DNA from: Capitulum mitella
Taxonomy: Eukaryota; Arthropoda; Thecostraca; Pollicipedomorpha; Pollicipedidae
Direction: 5' to 3'
Assembly: GCA_030062745.1 (NCBI GenBank)
Contig: CP099847.1
Coordinates: forward strand, 25,158,923 to 25,222,922
DNA length: 64,000 bases
Made by a program: the position numbers and the translations under genes. This document shows positions 9,701-20,394 of this stretch, piece after piece; within the stretch, counting starts at the first letter, position 1; each line of letters starts with the position of its first letter. Under the pieces are notes generated by a model. That model did no database searches. It was not told the origin of the DNA and was given only the letters and a program-made list of their open reading frames with translations.

Positions 9701-11799
9701 CAGTTTAAATGGGCGCTCGGTCCAGCCTTTGAGAAGCTTCTGATCCACAATTGTTTGGTGTTAAATTAACCCGTGCACGACCGTCGGTCGGTTACGATCA
9801 TGCCCGACTGGGGGAGCAGTTGGCCGCTCCCCCCCTCTGACTCACGAACGGTTGGTCGCACGAAATGATGTAAAATGAAAAATTTGTAAACATGATGAAA
9901 CAAAAGATACACAAAGTTTCGTGGCTCTGTGTTTGTTCGTTCTCTCGCAATGCCAGAAAACCTCATGGGGGGTCAGTCAAATGCCCCCCCCCCGTCGGGC
10001 GGGTTAATAACAATTATTTGAAAAGGGAAGCTGCGGCGTTGACGTCATTGGGATTTTAATGACGTCTGAGAATAATGCAGGTGTGGCCAGATATTACAGA
10101 TATTTTCCTTATTTCAGTAAACTGGCCTTCATTACGGCTTTGCGTGGCCTTTTGCATGGACAGATGATCGAATGAAGCATGACATGTTGCGCTTTATGAT
10201 GAAAATTTCCCAAACCATGCCATGCCGAAACAACCTTAACATTTAACCAAAGCAGACACTTAAACGTTGTTGGAAACGCATAGAAGTGATTGCACTGTAA
10301 GCGCACTTGAACAGGAACTGTGGCGGGACACGTCCTGAAATGGTCCCTTTTGTTAGGCTGCTGGGCAATCTTATCGGGAACAACAGTGCGAAGCAGCGCC
10401 CCCGATTCAGGACTTTTAAATGTCAGAGATTATAACATTAGGTCTATGACAGTGACTGGAGAGAAACGGTCTGAACTCCTATGTGGACTCCACAATAATT
10501 TTCGGAAATTTCCGGCCATGACAACATGTGTGGTCGGCATGGTAAGCAACCGCGGGATGTCGGTCCACGTACATCGCACTTCGAACTGCAGGGCCTGTAT
10601 TTCGCTGAGACTTTACTTTATCTTGATGTGTTTACGTTTATTCCGCCAGAAACGGATGACGTTGTGAGCATCTGAACGATGCGCGCCTGATAGATGTGTG
10701 CCGTGTGACCGTTTTTGTTTGCCGCCCGACGGTCATGTTTTGCGTCAGGACGTGGGCGTCGAGCGTTTGCCTGACATTTTGTCGTGTTTCCCCAGTTTCT
10801 GACTGTGATCTTCCGTCCGAATCCGCTGATGATGTGGGCTGGTACGCCGGAGCCCTGCGCCGTCTGCCGGCTGACGGCCATCAACAACGTCAACGAGGAG
10901 GCCAACAGGACGTACACCGAGAAGGTGTTCAAATTCATGAACGACAAGTTCGGCATTCCCGGCGATAGGTCAGTTGGGATGCGTGTCTGTCTCGGTTTTG
11001 CCTCGAGATGGAAACACGATTGTCTGGTTAAACGACGACACAGTGCTCGAAGTGCGTTCCAGAAAGCGTGCAGCATGAATTGTTTCTCTTATCAACCCAG
11101 AGGTTGTCGCGTTATTTCAAACCTCTAAGTAGACCCCACTCGTCATGCGTCCCATGTATCGTCAGTCGTGGCTGATGTATTGTATGGTCACAAAGTAAAC
11201 GCGTGCATTATTTCCCCATGTGCTGGCAGACTGTTCTCAGATGCCTTCATGCAACCAGACAAATAATGCGCAGCCTATGCCTGCGACGCTAGCTGCAGTG
11301 ATTCTCAAGATTCTTTTTGCGTATCTTTGTTACGTCGTTATCTTCACGTTTATTATTATTATCTATATTATATATTATCTATATTATATTATATTATATA
11401 TTATTATCTTCACGTGCATTCTACCGGCGGAGAGAATGTGCTAACTTTAAAGCACCATTTTGTTAGCTTAGTCTTGTTCGTTACCCTCAGCACACCATAT
11501 CAGAGAAAGGAAATCATGTTTCAAAGAAGTATTGTTGTGTGAAGATAATACAGCTGTTCATGTGCATTGGTTCCAATACTTCTTCCCAGTTAGTCAACGT
11601 AAAAAGAAACATTTGTGGATAGTGAATGCATACATGATCAACCAGATCAGGAGCTAAGTACGTACATCATTACTGTTTTCATTGATGCCGGGTCACCTCA
11701 ATTTTAATCCCTTTTTGCAGGATGTACGCCATTTTCTTCAGTCCGGGCGCCACCCACGTTGGCTTCACGGGTCGCCTGTTCTCTGACCTGATGCGATAG
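3653..11799 (+). CDS. MIF: Macrophage migration inhibitory factor (MIF), three-exon gene
   Basis: Coding exons 3653-3760 (108 nt), 10796-10968 (173 nt) and 11721-11799 (79 nt) join in frame to a 119-residue protein, the usual MIF length. The first intron is phase 0 and the second phase 2; the 173-nt middle exon matches my memory of mammalian MIF. MIF forms a trimer that acts as a secreted cytokine lacking a signal peptide and as a keto-enol tautomerase. Visible hallmarks are Met-Pro at the start (catalytic Pro1), the DTNTP segment, the EPCAVC CXXC motif and the PGDR-(M)Y exon junction. Mature position 32, normally the active-site Lys, is Leu (GLDPK), and the position of Tyr95 reads Phe (AIFFSP), so tautomerase activity may be changed. 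The C-terminus is a few residues longer than in mammals (RLFSDLMR). This is the only intact copy; degraded partial copies follow downstream. Confidence 0.93.
3761..8609 (+). other. MIF intron 1, first part: nothing recognised
   Basis: Non-coding by appearance, with only short ORFs in all frames. A C/T-rich stretch lies at about 8030-8220. An A/T-only run at 8515-8585 comes just before the coiled-coil pseudogene. No further exon, RNA gene or bounded element could be supported. Confidence 0.6.
8610..9240 (+). pseudogene. Decayed coiled-coil protein fragment
   Basis: I do not recognise the parent gene. Coding-like sequence continues across several frames. Residues EIDEIL...LTREIVSLADDVSEIGE (about 8622-8757) run into a stop. 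A shifted frame then continues NEKDSQVQELKTKTNEV and LEVGNLTTHLAEKEK (8757-8965). A third frame gives ELNRNHLKRIEQ, stops again, and continues QKQLTRQNKR. The heptad-like mix of Leu/Ile with Lys/Glu/Gln suggests a coiled coil broken by about two frameshifts and several stops, sitting in MIF intron 1. A retrocopy is likely, but no poly(A) tail is seen. Confidence 0.4.
9770..10003. mobile_element. piggyBac-like MITE with TTAA target duplication
   Basis: A 234-bp element is flanked on each side by TTAA (9766-9769 and 10004-10007). Its ends are CCCG-type inverted repeats: CCCGTGCACGAC on the left and, reverse-complemented, CCCGCCCGACGG on the right. TTAA duplication with CCC-starting termini is the signature of piggyBac elements. 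There is no transposase ORF, so it would be non-autonomous. It lies in MIF intron 1. Confidence 0.6.
10040..10066. promoter_or_regulatory. Inverted pair of CRE/ATF-like sites
   Basis: A perfect TGACGTCA palindrome (10040-10047) and a second ATGACGTC (10059-10066) form an inverted repeat: GACGTCATT and AATGACGTC separated by 8 bases. This matches cAMP-response-element/ATF consensus sites. They lie 33 bases right of the TTAA of the MITE and about 730 bases before MIF exon 2. Regulatory function is inferred from the motif only. Confidence 0.3.
10796..10968 (+). CDS. MIF: MIF exon 2
   Basis: The acceptor tgtttccccag ends at 10795. The exon is 173 nt, encodes FLTVIFRPNPLMMWAGTPEP then CAVCRLTAINN through FGIPGD plus two bases, and ends at the donor ATAG|gtcagt. 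It carries the core beta strands, the CXXC motif and the second helix. The Ile of the TAIN segment aligns with MIF Ile64. This exon, wholly or in part, is what copies C to F repeat downstream. Confidence 0.93.
11345..11402. repeat. A/T-only low-complexity tract in MIF intron 2
   Basis: TTATTATTATC grades into TATATTA repeats over about 58 bases. Short ORFs here translate to Ile/Tyr runs only. The equivalent intron position in copy C carries a longer TA microsatellite at a different place, so the two are probably independent. Confidence 0.8.
11721..11799 (+). CDS. MIF: MIF exon 3 (C-terminal)
   Basis: The acceptor cctttttgcag ends at 11720. The first base completes Arg, followed by MYAIFFSPGATHVGFTGRLF and SDLMR, then TAG (11797-11799). 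It aligns with the mammalian last exon [20 protein letters not shown], with Phe at the Tyr95 position and Phe-Thr where mammals have Trp-Asn. Confidence 0.9.
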
Positions 11800-12272
11800 A
11801 GTGACCGCCCGACTGTCGACACTGGTGCCGCTGCAGCGACCAGGCCCTGCACCGTGCCGAGCGCAAATCTTCCATGCCTCTTCCCGTGGGATGGAGGCGA
11901 TCCATGCGTGATTACCTCTGGTGGTGTTTTGTATCATGCTACTGTGAGGAGCCCTTCCGTCTTGGTCTTCGTTTCAGTATGTCTGTAGGTTTGCTGGAGG
12001 TCATTGTGTTGTCGCTTAGACTTCTGTGAGCTCCGTCCGTTGTGAAATGCGATAACAGCTTCAGTGTCTTTCTGTGTCAATCACTGCCCCATTTCACACG
12101 CAGGTTTAAAGCAACCTCACCACTGATATTGTGTTTGATTTGTTTTATATTTTCTTAGCGTGGAATGTATCGAACAATAGTGCTGGTAAGCAGAACCGCC
12201 CAATAATGCCTCGTACAGTTTTTATTACGGAGTTGTTTTTGCTTCTGAATTAGATGCACGGGCACTGCCTCA

Positions 12273-12278
12273 AATAAA
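12273..12278 (+). terminator. Probable MIF polyadenylation signal
   Basis: AATAAA lies 474 bases after the MIF stop codon. The same hexamer sits at the equivalent place in copy D (24069-24074), while copy E reads AATACA. The duplicated units therefore include the 3'UTR and its processing signal. Confidence 0.55.
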
Positions 12279-12499
12279 GTCATTTTCAGAAAGCCAGACT
12301 TTTCCTTTCGTCGCTTACATCTCTGTTGCATTTCAGACACTAATTGGCCATTACGATTTTACGGAAGAGGAATCCATTAAGTAAATGTCTAGGACACAGA
12401 CATGACTTTACTCTCCTTGTGAAAGCAGTCTGAACAGCAACGCACAAATGGATAATGCAATGCACGATATGAATGGTTCATTTATGTAGTCACTCTTTA

Positions 12500-13185
12500 G
12501 CGACGCAGAGGTAGTAATCTGGCAGGTTTCGCTGGGCCCGTGCATCACCGCAGACTGCGGAGGCTGCGCCCATGTCTTTTGGCATGCGGAACATCCGAAC
12601 TCGGATGTGCTCTTTACGGGCAAATGCCATGGAGGGACATCTGGTGAGTTCACCCGGCAGCGCGTGGATTCCAGAGGAGAAAACAGATCGCACATAATCA
12701 CATGGTACATTGCAGGAACAGCCAAGCACAATCAGCGCGACCCGCCAGCGTGGCGGCCTTTCGTTTTGTTTTGTTTCTGAGTTGGGACACACAGCCTCAT
12801 GGGTTAACTGTGGCGTCCTCTGGACTTAATTTTGCTACTAATCCCCAGCATCCCATGTTTGCGAAAGGATGTTATGGTTCAGAGGAATCATTTCTTGTGT
12901 AGACAAAATAACTCTGTTAATCTGATTTCATTTCCGTTAATTTCTGCGATGAGTTAACATATTGGGTAGTAGTTGTGGATAGTGAAGACAGGTAATGGGC
13001 CACATAGGCTGTTCAGTACCTACATTTACCGTTTTCATTGCTGCCGTGTGACGTCAGTTTTAATCCTGTTTTGTTCTGCAGACGCACGCTATTTCCCTCC
13101 GTCCAGGTGGCACCCACGCGGGCTTCATGGATCGCCTGCTCTCTGACCTGGTGGAATAGACTGTGTCCGGCTCACTCCGTCGACA
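12500..13185 (+). pseudogene. MIF copy B: exon 3 with frameshift, exon 2 lost
   Basis: About 12500-12795 matches the spacer and upstream piece seen before exon 2 in copies D to F (GGAACATC...GATGTGCTCTTTACGG, then CAGCGTGGCG). Where they run into MIF exon 2, this copy jumps into intron sequence, so exon 2 and part of the intron are deleted. Exon 3 homology is 13082-13159 after a good tctgcag acceptor, but one base is missing early in the exon. Homology to other units ends near 13185, where the inverted-arm insertion region begins. Confidence 0.75.
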
Positions 13186-13509
13186 GCGCTCTCAACGCAC
13201 AACTCGCATTTAGTCACCCACCAGCAGACGCGTCGCCAGGAATCCCGTAAAGAGAAATAAAAGAAGACAGTAAAACGCTTAATTTTGGCAGTTGCGCAAG
13301 GCAAATGGTTAGATTATGAACAAATTTAGGTCATCCAGCACGATTAGCATAGAGACCTTCCTTCACATTGACCTTCCCAGCCAACTATCTACCTCTGCCT
13401 CTGCGTAATTTCCGTGGCCATCCTCGCCGAAGGTTGCCAGATCGGCCTGACTACTCGCATGGTCACCTTGGTACCTAAAATATTTCTCACAATTTCGAAT
13501 GGAACGGTG

Positions 13510-14540
13510 AAAAATTATGTCCCGGAAGTTAGCAGGCGCTCAGCAGGGATGTAACAAAGATTCAGCAGAGATCAGCGGCACCTGATATGTTCATGGAATT
13601 TGTACAGTGACAGAACAAGCGGTGCTGATTACGAAAATAATATCACGTTCTGGCAGGCCTCCATATTCCGCCTTCCAAACAACAGAACAGATATGCCCTC
13701 AGGCCAGAATCGGCGATCATGAAACGGAGCGTCAAAACTATATCAAACCTGATATCAAATGAAAGCTCTCGATTTGAGACGTCCACACCTGCCATCAGTT
13801 TAGTAGTAATCCTAACTATATGCAATTCACGGCCAGTAAACGGTCATCTTCATTCCTACCGAAAATTAGAAGCCATCCAGGCCCCAAAACAGTCAACACG
13901 GCCTAAAACACATGAAACGAAAGCTCTCAAAAATTCAAGCAATACAGACTGAGAGTGGTACGTGTAGTTTGAGCTATTGAGAAACCAAAATTTTAGGTCA
14001 AAGGGCAGCCCTTACGATTTTGTTCAGATTTTGTCAAAAGATGCTAACGAACGAAACACAAAATTGGACTGAAGAGACCACGATGGGCACTGGTAAACAA
14101 GGTGAACTAAGTGATCCTGAAGATGACCTGGCTGGATCACAGGGTCAAGGTCACTAACAGATAATGCAATAAACAGAAAAAGGTCACTAAGAATCAAGTC
14201 GTGACGCATATCATACAAAAACTCTCGAAAACCTAAACACAATGGCACTATCAGATTGAGTGGGGCTACTTTTGTTTTTGATCTAGTGAGAAAACTAAAT
14301 TTTGGGTCAATGGGGTAACCCTACAGTTTTCCTCAAGTTTCCCGAAAACATGCTACAAAACGAAGCAGGAAATGTGGCTGAAGAAAGCCCGATGGGCAAT
14401 GATAAACAAAATCAACAACGGGGCCCTGAAATGACCAGGCTAGATCACAGGGTCAAGGCCACCAAGAATCAAGTCGTGACGCATATCAAGTGAAAGCTCT
14501 CGCAAACCAAACACATTCGTGCTTTCAAATTGTGGCACTT
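13510..14540 (+). repeat. Left arm of inverted repeat
   Basis: This arm pairs with the reverse complement of 19560-20355. Matching blocks in order include GTTAGCAGGCG, ATTCAGCAGAGAT, GTGCTGATTAC, AGATATGCCCTCA, ATGAAAGCTCTCGA and a later block around CCCGATGGGCA and CTAGATCACAGGGTCAAGG. The last part is itself duplicated: 13970-14250 resembles 14260-14520. By eye the arms are only about two-thirds identical, so the repeat is old. Confidence 0.6.
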
Positions 14541-15003
14541 ACAGTTTTTTTGTGTATCGAAAAAGGTCGAATCGATCTATCGAGCATGACCGGGAGTAAT
14601 ACCATTTGTTGCAGAATTCGTCTGCGCAGGGTTATGGCGGACGGACGTTGCGTTCTGCTGCGATCAGCTGATTAACGCTGCCGTCGCCAACTGCCATTGT
14701 TTCGGCGCACGGCCACTGGCGGCGCTCGTATTTGAATTTGTTCCATGACCCCTCGACCTAGCAATTTTGAGCTTGCGTTAGTCGTTCGTTGGAGATCGAG
14801 TGAGCGAGCACGTTTAGTTTGTGTTGGAGTGTGTGGTCTGAGTTGACCTGAGTGATTCAGTGTAAAAGAGCTTTGGCCTTTTGAGTGAGTTTCCGTGGAC
14901 ATCATTAGTAAAAACCTGCAATCAGTTTCGCAAAGGCGAAATTACAACTTACACTTAGTTGTAGGTTGTATGTAGATTTGTTATTTACTACCTACAATCT
15001 ATG
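14541..15003. other. Between left arm and nested element: nothing recognised
   Basis: A moderately CpG-rich stretch (about 14620-14900) with no ORF carrying a recognisable domain. It could be the start of a transcribed part of the insertion, but no promoter element is convincing. Confidence 0.4.
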
Positions 15004-16619
15004 CCGGTTTCACGAAAATTCCGTAGGTTGTGGGATGAAGTTGGTAACTTTCCGGCAAGTTGTAGTTTTCTGTTGGCAGGTTGCTATGGTAATGGGCCCA
15101 CGAAACCTTCAACGGACGGAGTTTCTATCCGCTTTGCATTGTTCACGTCGGTTAAAAATTTGCCCTTGCGTGCAGAATTTCGGCAGACTTTGGCAGGGGA
15201 AAACAAATTCATCGAGCCCTAAAATGTAACATCGATAATGTATTTACAGTAGCTTATTTTATAAAGCAAGAAAACACATCAACGGGTCGAGTTATTGGTA
15301 TATAATTCCACACCAACAATTACCTTTGGTATGAAAAGCTCGATACCAAATGTATACAGCGTTACGCCGTGGATACGCCATTGCCGATGATGATTATTAA
15401 TTTAGCAGTCTTTGATTAGTTGGTAGAGAATAACGTTGGCTACCAACGGCGACGCGAGACCCAATTTGCCACAATCTGGGTTTAAAGCCCGTCATCTGTA
15501 GCACGCGAGAACGACCAAACATTTATTTTGGGGTTGGAATCCATGCCAGTGCACGGCCATGGTTCTGTGCGGTGAACATGTGGGTTTAGGATTAACTATG
15601 AGTAGTCATGTAGGTGAATTACGAAGAATAAAACCTCCACGGCCAAGGACTTCAAGTTAGGATTATGTCGTCATTCGTCTCAGCCATGTATTGAGAGTTG
15701 ACAGTGTAAACCAAATAGTGCAATGGAGAATTGGTTGCGATATTCTGTGAAGATCATGAGTTAAAGAAGTGTCACTTGGTGAATTAAAAATCCAGAAATA
15801 CATTTATTAACATGAGAAATATAAAAACCACTAAATTTCTCATGAGGTGAGAGGCAAGATTTACATGGAACCAAAGGGTTTGCATTGTTCCAGGTTCCTG
15901 TGGATCAATGCAGAAGTTGTTAAGTTTGCTTGACATTTGAATGCATCACTCTACTGACTTTTCCACATGTGGATACTGAAATAAACATGCTAACCACAAA
16001 CTGACTGTTTTTTTCTGTTATAAAGGACTACATGATCTGAGATTCGCCAATGCGGTACCATGATGGGTCAGTTGCTCAGGTTAATACAGCAGTCACCCAG
16101 TCAGCTTCCGCGAAATAATAAAAGTTTGAGAACAACTGCCGTGTCCAAAACGTGTGTAATCCGTGTGTACAATGTCATGTGTTGTTGAATAACAGACATT
16201 GAAACACCACCAAGACCACTGAACTATTTTTGCATTCGGGATATGTCTGTATTACACCTTACAATTGACGTAATGGCAGTGTTGCTAGGTTTATGTGTCT
16301 TCAGTGCATTTTAGGAAGTTTCAGCAGTTTTGCAATATGACATGCTCATGAAAACCAAATTTAAGCTAGAGGTAGGTATCGTTTTTTACGCACTCATACC
16401 TACAATTTTGCAAAATGTTGTAGAATCAGCTGTATTTATGAAACTCAAAAGCCAAAGCTATGCATAAAAAGCAGATTTTCACTCAAAATGTCTGCGTAAA
16501 TTGTACATTTTCCTTGCGTAATTGTGTGTTGTAGAATTCCTGGTGAAACTGGATTCAACTTACTAAAAATAGTGCGTAATTTTTTTACAACCTACAACTT
16601 TTGGCCTTTGTGAAACTGG
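15004..16619. mobile_element. Possible nested DNA element with CCGGTTTCAC-type ends
   Basis: The left end reads CCGGTTTCACGAAAATTCCG followed by TAGGTTGT. The right end, reverse-complemented, reads CCAGTTTCACAAAGGCC followed by AAAAGTTGTAGGTTGT. Shared terminal and subterminal motifs in opposite orientation suggest a 1.6 kb non-autonomous element inside the larger insertion. The interior is AT-rich without a useful ORF. No target duplication was found. Confidence 0.4.
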
Positions 16620-19559
16620 TTGCTGAATGCTGTGTGCACCAGCCCGTTGTACAAGAAGTACAAGTCTTCGACGGCCAGGCCTTGTCCACCTATTTTCCGG
16701 CATGGGCATCTCAAGGAAGAAACATCCAGGTAGGTGAGGGGCCACGAAATTTCTGCGCGTGTCACAGACGAGGTGCTAGACTGCTCGGTGCGGCAGCTCT
16801 TCAAAGTACCCTACAGTGGTCGCGGAGATGGCGTCAGTGATGATGGTGGCCGCAGGCACCAGGAATCACTTAGTGAGTGCTGGTCGGCGCGTGTCTGGAA
16901 GTGAACGTTTGTCAGCAGGTGCTAAGGTAGCTTCATCTGGGACCTACAAGACGCGCTCTGAAATGCTACTGAATGTCCAGAAGACCGTCCGAGGGATGGT
17001 AATACCAGTCCCGTTCCGAATGATGATGTTCTTCGTAAGGCAGCCGCGGACCAAGGGCTCGCTACTCGCCCAGGCTTATCGAGGACTTGAACCTGTTGAA
17101 GAGCGCGTCTGCAGGTGTCGACATGGGCGGCGAGTCCCTAAGAGGTGAAGTTCACCTGATTTCGGACTCGCCGCTGATGGTCGACATATGCAATGAGGCA
17201 ACATTTTAGAGGTGCAAAGCCAAGCCAAGCCAGCCACACTGCACACAGATGCCACTGGATCTGCCACGAAACAGAGTGTCACCACCAGACCGCAGCCCTG
17301 TACTGTGATGGCGGGGTGTGACCATGGATCCCATCCCATCGGTCGCATGCTGTCGGAGACCCGCAACGTCGCAGCAGTCTGGCCTACGACAGACTTCCTT
17401 CTGCAGCAGCTGGGTTACGACTTCCATGTAGCAGAGAGAAAGTCAGGCAAGCTCCGACCTCCACAAGTTACGGTCCGCATGTCCTGGGTTCTGCCGCATG
17501 CTGTGTCCACCGCCTTTAATGGCATGACCCTGCCGGCATAACTCGATGCTTGCTGGACGAAACTGGCCAAGTATGATGGCCTTGACAAGTCCGTCCTGCC
17601 CGTACCAAAGATCAAAAGCCATCTGTGTGTCGCCCTCATCTGCCACGATGTCGCGAAATCTGCAACCACACACCTAGGTAAGCGAAAATGGAAAGGAAGC
17701 TGGTGACCTGGACGTTCACCAAAATGCGACAGACAGCTATCCAGAAGCCCGAAAAATGGTTCACCAACATGTGCCGTCTGTTACTGTCGCCAAACACGCC
17801 TGTGCCGGACATCAGTCCAGTACAGGGTGGGGGCTGAAGAGGACGGTGAAGCGGAACTTCCGCGAGGTCTTCGTATCCTCAAGGTCTTTGACTCAAGGTT
17901 TTCGTATCCTCGTTAGGGATTTCGTCCCTAACGAGAATACGAAGACCTTGAGTCATCTCACACGACGATCTTAAGTCATCTCGCAAATGGCGGTCACAGA
18001 AGGGAAGCACGGAGACTGCCCGCCATTTCGACAGTCTAAAAAACGACATAATGGAGAAGACCTCCGAAGATGACACTAAGTCAGGAGACAGCGCCAACAC
18101 CCGCTTTTCTCCTGACCCGGTAAACCACATCACCGCATGCGTAATGTTCCAGTCACTCCTCTGGTCGTGCCTGACGGCAAAAGAAACCGCGTCCAACGCC
18201 TGTGTGGAAAGCTGGCTTAAAATGCTCAAACATCGGAATCTTCTGAGCTGAACCAAACTCTTTTGGCGCTAATTAATCATCTTTTTTTTCGTAGAGGAAG
18301 CGACACTGCGCTCGCAGCGAATCTGCTGCGGAGAGGAACGTCTCATGGCGCCGATCCGTTGTATCCCTTATGGCGAACTATATACGCCAGACGAATTTAC
18401 ACCCTACATAACAAGCCTGGCAACACTGCGTGAATTTTTTGGCCGGTGTACATACGTTAATCTCTCTCAGATGTCACTGAAAGATGCTCGCAAGATCCAT
18501 GTTAGAAGCAAGATACCTATCTACTTTTGTAAGTGTGCATGTAAATTTTCGTCATCTCTGTTCTCCGTGATGTATGCGATGTCCTTACGCACAGATCTGG
18601 CAGACTTGGTTGTGAGGAACTTGGTCGATGCACTTGTGTTTATCCGTTTCAGATGTCACAGCAAGATATAATATCGTTTTCTGGTAACAGTATATTTCGG
18701 TCTTCGCCATGGCAGTTTGCCATGATATGTACATGTTCTCATGAAGCAGGACATCCTTATGTCCTGCAATGTGATGTAATTTAATTCTTATATTTGTCCT
18801 CATGTAGAAATCAGGTAAACCTGGTTGCCAGAAGCGTGTTGTCTATGTACATGCATTATTAATTTATCTTAGATGACATAACAAGGTATCATCTCGTTTT
18901 TTTCTTAACAGTGCCTTAAAGTTTTCGTCATCGTCATCCGCCATTATACTCATAAACATGCTCAAAAAAAGGAGGCATCCGTTTGTAATGAACGAAAAAT
19001 GCTCTGTTTCAGTATGCTTTTTGCCTTTTTCTCCCCAGTGCTCTCGGCAAGGTTTCGATGCTGCCCATTCGGTAGGAAACAATTAATGGCCATTCAAACT
19101 GAACTTCCAAGGCGTCAGACAGCTTGAAATAGAGGGGGTCGGAGGGTCACGCTGCAAGTAAAGAAAAGGATGCAAGCAGGGCAGGAGAGAACAGTGCTAA
19201 AAGAGAGCTTTTGTCATTTAAAAAAAAGCATGGCTATGAGTTTTTCGTACCCACGGGCCGGCGCTGAAAGCAAGTGCAGGAAGCGAAGTGAGCAAAAGAG
19301 AAAGAGAATGGAATGGCTAGTTTCTGAATGGGTATTGCTTTCCATCGTGTCTTGCGCCGTGAGTTCGCCCGCGCTCGCTGTGGTTGTCAGACCTAATGCA
19401 ATGGTCCAAGGAGCAGTAGGCAAAGAAGGTCGGAAGTGATCGCCGACGAACGAAACCAGGTGACTGTGGATTTTTGGTTGAACAGAACGAACAATCCGCA
19501 AAACACGTCGTGCGTCACAGCGCAAAGCGCGGGCACCCGGGACATAGTCAGGTCCTGCG
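16620..19559. other. Interior of the insertion: short ORFs only
   Basis: Several ORFs of 60-125 codons occur on both strands: + at 16816-17148 and 17212-17541, - at 17879-18256, and a 66-codon + ORF at 18051-18251 starting MEKTSEDDTKSGD. None shows a transposase, reverse transcriptase or other motif that I recognise, and the frames do not join. They may be remains of a degraded element gene. Confidence 0.35.
17891..17953. repeat. Strong hairpin: 29-bp arms, 5-base loop
   Basis: Left arm 17891-17919 and right arm 17925-17953 are reverse complements with two mismatches, separated by TTTCG. The right arm ends GAAGACCTTGAGT. Just upstream (about 17868-17896) are further partial direct copies of the arm motifs GTCTTCGTATCCTC and AAGGTCTTTGACTCAAGG. 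There is no T-run after it and no gene context, so this is a structural repeat and not a terminator. Confidence 0.8.
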
Positions 19560-20355
19560 CGACCTCTATGAGCATCTTTTTACGAGATTTGAAGAGAATC
19601 GTGGAGGCTACCCCACTGACTCAAAACTTCCTTTTTCAATAAATCACAAATTATATCTGAGATAACTGTGTGCAGGACTTAGAGAGCTTTCGTCTGACAT
19701 ACGCCACAACGTGATCATGGATGGCCTTGACCCCGTGACTAAGCAAAGTCAAATTCAAGACCCCTTCGTTGACCTTGTTTATGAATGCCCATCGCGGTTT
19801 CTTCAGTCAAATTTTCTGCTTCGTCCTGTAACACGTTTTTGAGGAAATCTGAAGAAAACTGCAGGGGCCGCCCCATTGGGCTAAAATGTTTGTTCCTCAA
19901 TAGATCAGAAATTATAACACTACATCTGAAAGCACCATTGTGTCTGGGTTTAAGAGGGCTCTCATGTGATGTGCCTAATGACGTGCTGACTGTTTTGGGA
20001 CCGGAATGGCGTTGGATGTTCGTTACCAAGGGAAATAACTGTTTACTGACCGCAGATCTTATATTGTTGGGATTTTGACTGAATCGATGTTAGAATTGAG
20101 CCGTTTGCGTCGAGAGCTTTCATTTAATATGCGGTTTGATATAGTTTGGATGGTTCGAGATTGTTGATTCGAGCATGAGGGCATACCTGTTTTGGGCTCC
20201 GTAAGGCGTGATATTGGATGCCGGCCAAAAACCGCTTATTCGAGTAATCAGCATAGTTTGTTCTACCACTGCACCATATTTCATCGAAATGTAGGAGGCC
20301 TTCGATCCCTGCTGAATCTCTGCTGAATTCCTCCTGAACGCCTGCTAGCTTCCAG
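19560..20355 (-). repeat. Right arm of inverted repeat
   Basis: Reverse complement of the left-arm family at 13510-14540, with the same block order reversed: TTCTTCAGTC...CCCATTGGGC, TGTGTCTGGGTTTAAG, GAGAGCTTTCAT, GAGGGCATACCTGTT, CTCTGCTGAATTC and CGCCTGCTAGCTTCC. It lies immediately before MIF copy C. Confidence 0.6.
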
Positions 20356-20394
20356 CACGTTAGAAAACTTGTTATTTCCATCATCTATCCTTTT

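Noticed and set aside
17212-17541. Transposase gene inside the inverted-arm insertion
   Set aside because: The ORF lacks any DDE/DDD, zinc-finger or HTH pattern that I can recognise, and its frame does not continue into neighbouring ORFs.
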